Made by a program: the position numbers and the translations under genes. Shown piece by piece: positions 5,002 through 7,198 of a stretch of DNA of 7,198 bases (positions within the stretch are counted from its first letter, which is position 1; each line of letters starts with the position of its first letter). The stretch is from an uncultured Christensenellaceae bacterium (lineage in GTDB: Bacteria; Bacillota; Clostridia; Christensenellales; Christensenellaceae). The stretch lies in the NCBI GenBank assembly GCA_934438035.1, contig CAKSBK010000047.1, positions 1 to 7,198 on the forward strand, read 5' to 3'. The notes below the pieces were generated by a model that did not search any database, was not told where the DNA came from, and was given only the letters and a program-made list of their open reading frames with translations.

Positions 5002-6084
5002 TCAGCCTATATTTTTCTGCTTATGCTTTTTTCTCATAACATGAATCTCGTCTCCCACAACTATACAGCTGCCGACGAAAAGTATGAGATAGTATGTATA
5101 AAACCTCCAGAGAAGCATGCTTATAAACATTATGCTTTCCGGAAATATTCCTGAAAACAGGAGATAGAACGCTCCCTCGGAGGCTCCCGCGCTTCCCGGA
5201 GTGGGAACGAGTGAAACCGCCATATACATAAACGTGTTTAACGCGAGTATATCTACAATACCGTGCTGTGAAAGCCCCATTGTTTTATATACAAAATACA
5301 TCATAGCGAACAACAGCAACAAATTAAAAGTGCTTATTATAAACGAGCCTAAAAATCTAAGCTTGTTTTTGCGGATATATATTATTACGTCAGTAAATTC
5401 GCTTACCGTTCTGTTAAAGCTCTCAAACGATTTTTCCTTATCTTTGATTATTTTGCGCTTAAAAATACTTTTTTCGGAAAGCTTGTTGATCCACTTTGTC
5501 CCCGTACGCAGAATAAACGCCTTATTAATCATTATTATTACTATAAAAAGAACTATCGCAAGATTTATTACAAAGCCCAAAATAGTAAGCCAAAAGACCT
5601 GCGAATTATAGGAGTAATAATAACCGCCCTTTAAGCACATAAGAACGATATATATAAAGCAAAGCGAAAGCTCGTACGCAACAAATTTTACGCAGACTAT
5701 TCCCGTTCCCGCGCCCGCATGTATATTGTCTCTTCTCATATACATAACCTGCATAGGCTGACCGCCCGTTGCGGAAGGAGTAAGTGCCCCATAATAAAGA
5801 CCTATAAGCCCGACCTTAAGGGCGTCCCAATAGCTGAACTTACCATCGTAAAGATAAGAGGATATGTCTTTTAACAGCCATGCGTCCGTTACCCAATACA
5901 TTAAAATTCCTATACAGGAAATTATAAGCCACTTTAAGCTGAAGTCTGAAAGAGATTTTACAAGACCCGCAAAATTTTTATCGAGCGCTCCTATAAGAAC
6001 TATTATTACTATTGTTAAAAGAATATACGCATATCGCAGAATTGTGGTTTTTTTTGTTTTTTTAGGTTCTTCACTCATCGGCAT
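5002..6084 (-). CDS. MprF-like flippase-domain membrane protein (LPG_synthase_TM family)
   Basis: A 360-aa polytopic membrane protein with about eight hydrophobic segments (roughly 17-36, 50-70, 86-106, 126-152, 163-187, 245-266, 276-295, 315-342). The signature of the lysylphosphatidylglycerol synthase transmembrane family is clear: TPSATGGQPMQ (102-112) and VPTPGSAGASEGAF (293-306). In full MprF this part flips aminoacylated phosphatidylglycerol and is followed by a cytosolic synthase domain. Here the protein ends shortly after the last membrane segment with a basic tail, so it is a stand-alone translocase-type member; its lipid or polyprenyl substrate is unknown. ATG 6084 is preferred, with AAAGGA about 11 nt upstream; a second ATG two codons later is possible. 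The gene is followed by a terminator at 4959-4993 and preceded by its own -10. Confidence 0.88.
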   Translation of the reverse strand: MPMSEEPKKTKKTTILRYAYILLTIVIIVLIGALDKNFAGLVKSLSDFSLKWLIISCIGILMYWVTDAWLLKDISSYLYDGKFSYWDALKVGLIGLYYGALTPSATGGQPMQVMYMRRDNIHAGAGTGIVCVKFVAYELSLCFIYIVLMCLKGGYYYSYNSQVFWLTILGFVINLAIVLFIVIIMINKAFILRTGTKWINKLSEKSIFKRKIIKDKEKSFESFNRTVSEFTDVIIYIRKNKLRFLGSFIISTFNLLLLFAMMYFVYKTMGLSQHGIVDILALNTFMYMAVSLVPTPGSAGASEGAFYLLFSGIFPESIMFISMLLWRFYTYYLILFVGSCIVVGDEIHVMRKKHKQKNIG

Positions 6085-6151
6085 AAGCCACAGTTTCCTT
6101 TCGCGCGCCGGTTAATGCTTTAAAGGCAATGCGCCTTATTACTCGGCACGT

Positions 6152-6157
6152 ATTATA
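6152..6157 (-). promoter_or_regulatory. probable -10 of the flippase-domain gene
   Basis: TATAAT on the - strand, inside the 12-bp palindrome TATTATATAATA (6151-6162). The -35 at 17 nt (TATTTT, 6175-6180) is weak. The mscL terminator ends just upstream, so the gene needs a start in this interval; the leader would be about 60 nt. Confidence 0.5.
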
Positions 6158-6186
6158 TAATATCATACTTTTTAAAAATAGAACAG

Positions 6187-6236
6187 TAAAAAACCGCCGA
6201 CGCCTATTAATTTTTCTTAATTATCCACGCGGCGGT
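6187..6236 (-). terminator. terminator of mscL
   Basis: On the - strand ACCGCCG (6230-6236) pairs with CGGCGGT (6193-6199), followed by a run of T (6188-6193). The 30-nt intervening sequence can form an inner AT hairpin (ATTAA/TTAAT). It begins 11 nt after the mscL stop. The long loop is unusual, but the GC stem plus T-run is convincing. Confidence 0.75.
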
Positions 6237-6247
6237 ATTTTTAAGCG

Positions 6248-6667
6248 TTATTTTTCTTGTAAAATCGAAGTGCAGTGAGGGCAACGGGTCGCCTCTATAG
6301 AAATCTCGCTCTTGCAATACGGGCATATTTTAGTAGTCGCGGGCGCTTGCTTTTCCGGCTTCTCTTTTTTCTTTCTCAATGCATTAATCGCCTTAATTAT
6401 GAAGAAAAGCACAACCGCCACGAGCAGAAAGTTAATTACCGCAGAAGCAAGAGAGCCTAAATTGAGCATTGGGGGCTTTTCTCCCGAACCCAAAGCTATG
6501 TTCCAAGCGTTAAAATCAAGTCCGCCCGTTATGAGAGATATCAAAGGCATAAAGATATCGTTTACAAACGAATTTACTATCGCCGTAAACGCGCCGCCGA
6601 TAATTACGCCGACTGCAAGGTCTATTACGTTTCCTCTTGATATAAACTCCTTAAATTCCTTAAGCAT
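6248..6667 (-). CDS. mscL: large-conductance mechanosensitive channel MscL with C-terminal zinc ribbon
   Basis: A 139-aa inner-membrane channel that opens on membrane stretch to release solutes on hypo-osmotic shock; it works as a homo-oligomer (pentamer in studied members). The N-terminus FKEFISRGNVIDLAVGVIIGGAFTAIVNSFVND (split at about 5-37) covers the amphipathic helix and pore-lining TM1, with the FMPLISLITGGLDF loop after it. TM2 is at about 72-95. After the usual basic RKKKEKPEKQ linker there is an added CPYC (115-118) and CPHC (129-132) pair, a four-cysteine zinc ribbon, in the place of the C-terminal bundle. The start ATG has a perfect AAGGAGG site (6674-6680) at 6 nt spacing, and a good promoter lies at 6688-6716. 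Transcribed alone and ended at 6187-6236. Confidence 0.95.
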   Translation of the reverse strand: MLKEFKEFISRGNVIDLAVGVIIGGAFTAIVNSFVNDIFMPLISLITGGLDFNAWNIALGSGEKPPMLNLGSLASAVINFLLVAVVLFFIIKAINALRKKKEKPEKQAPATTKICPYCKSEISIEATRCPHCTSILQEK

Positions 6668-6687
6668 AAAACTCCTCCTTTTTTTAA

Positions 6688-6716
6688 ATTATAACATTTA
6701 AAAAAAAGGGTGTCTA
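6688..6716 (-). promoter_or_regulatory. sigma-A promoter for mscL
   Basis: On the - strand, -35 TAGACA (6711-6716), a 17-nt spacer and -10 TATAAT (6688-6693), about 20 nt before ATG 6667. The transcript would begin close to the AAGGAGG site. The spacer is CCC, eight T, then AAATGT, so its length depends on a homopolymer run. Confidence 0.85.
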
Positions 6717-6799
6717 CCGCTCAAAAGCATTATATTTATGCACATTTTTCGCCGCAATGCGTACATTTATTCTGTCAGCGGAGCAATTTTAAATATTTT

Positions 6800-6828
6800 T
6801 TGTATATTGCCGGAATATGTGTTATAAT
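6800..6828 (+). promoter_or_regulatory. sigma-A promoter for the degV-family gene, extended -10
   Basis: -35 TTGTAT (6800-6805), 17-nt spacer and -10 TATAAT (6823-6828), with TGT directly before the -10, matching an extended -10 (TGn). The start would be near 6835, giving a leader of about 54 nt that is AT-rich and shows no clear riboswitch fold. Confidence 0.82.
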
Positions 6829-6888
6829 CTCGCCGTAATGCATTTATATATTTTATTATTACAATTTATATCATCGAAAGGAGAATAT

Positions 6889-7198
6889 ATGAGCATTAAA
6901 ATTATTATAGACTCCGCTTCCGACTACACTGTCGAAGAAGCAAAAAAAGACGGGCTTACCGTCGTTCCCCTGTCAATAACTTTTCCGGACGGAGAATTTT
7001 TTGACGGCACTGAGCTTTCAAGAGAAGAATTTTATAAAAGGCTGACCACCCAGGACTTTTTTCCTAAAACGAGCCAAGTAAATCCTCACGCTTTTAAAGA
7101 GGTCTTCTCCGAGGAGCTTAAAAGCGCGGACGAGCTTCTTGTAATCACTCTTTCCTCAAAGCTGTCGGGAACATACGCAAGCGCCGTTTCTGCGGCGG
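6889..7198 (+). CDS. DegV family fatty-acid-binding protein, 5' part (runs off window)
   Basis: The frame opens at ATG 6889, 5 nt after AAAGGAG (6877-6883), and stays open to the window end (103 codons seen; full DegV proteins are about 280 residues). The N-terminus reads MSIKIIIDSASDYTVEEAKK, then VVPLSITFPDGEFFDGTELSREEFY, PKTSQVNPHAF and SSKLSGTYASAV, which are the standard DegV landmarks in order. DegV (EDD-fold) proteins bind a fatty acid; in Firmicutes some (FakB type) present it to the FakA kinase for phospholipid synthesis. Whether this one is a FakB cannot be told from half the protein, and no fakA is in the window. It is divergent from mscL and has its own promoter at 6800-6828. Confidence 0.92.
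   Translation, partial: MSIKIIIDSASDYTVEEAKKDGLTVVPLSITFPDGEFFDGTELSREEFYKRLTTQDFFPKTSQVNPHAFKEVFSEELKSADELLVITLSSKLSGTYASAVSAA

Noticed and set aside
5201..5611. 136-aa + strand ORF inside the flippase-domain gene
   Set aside because: Antisense shadow of a clear membrane protein; hydrophobic content comes from AT-rich complementary codons.
6151..6162. 12-bp palindrome TATTATATAATA as an operator
   Set aside because: Pure A/T and overlapping a -10 element, so it is easily explained by chance and promoter composition.
6312..6701. 129-aa + strand ORF over mscL
   Set aside because: Antisense to mscL and running through its promoter; no support as a gene.
6829..6888. Possible riboswitch or leader RNA before degV
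   Set aside because: The leader is only about 54 nt, AT-rich, and shows no stable stem or conserved core.
1..7198. CRISPR array, tRNA/rRNA gene, insertion sequence, phage or defence genes
   Set aside because: No regularly spaced repeats, cloverleaf, terminal repeats, transposase or nuclease motifs were seen on either strand.

Overview
The window looks like chromosomal housekeeping DNA from an anaerobic Firmicute of class Clostridia, probably a gut-type lineage. The basis is the gene content: DUF4358 protein, NimA-like flavin-binding protein, YabE/3D-domain cell-wall protein next to rsmA, ZapA, MprF-like flippase domain protein, zinc-ribbon MscL and DegV. The low-GC intergenic DNA, strong AGGAGG-type ribosome sites, consensus sigma-A promoters and T-tailed terminators agree. 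I see no mobile element, CRISPR array, tRNA or rRNA. Genus is not resolvable by eye.

Layout. (1) 1-1112, + strand: the 3' end of a DUF4358 protein gene, a pyridoxamine-phosphate-oxidase-fold protein and a small membrane-anchored or cytosolic protein, packed as an operon and closed by a two-way terminator at 1116-1146. (2) 1158-3419, - strand: a yabE-like gene (DUF348, G5, 3D domains) followed after 3 nt by rsmA (ksgA), driven by a near-consensus promoter at 3445-3473. The usual third partner of this cluster, rnmV, is absent between them. (3) 3603-4335, + strand: an unrecognised 83-aa ORF and zapA, the latter with its own promoter; a two-way terminator at 4344-4371 separates zapA from the next block. 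(4) 4370-6667, - strand: mscL, an MprF-like membrane protein and a GNAT acetyltransferase, in that transcription order, with a terminator after each. (5) 6889-7198, + strand: the 5' part of a degV-family gene, divergent from mscL.

Taken together the genes concern the envelope and basic growth: rRNA methylation (rsmA), wall remodelling (yabE-like), division-ring assembly (zapA), osmotic safety valve (mscL), lipid handling (flippase-like and DegV). They are not one pathway. I do not find a convincing undescribed system. The best second-look items are the 83-aa orphan, the MscL zinc ribbon and T8 promoter spacer, the terminator hairpin abutting the GNAT ribosome site, the long cytosolic N-terminus of the YabE-like protein, and the small protein at 774-1112 with two possible starts.
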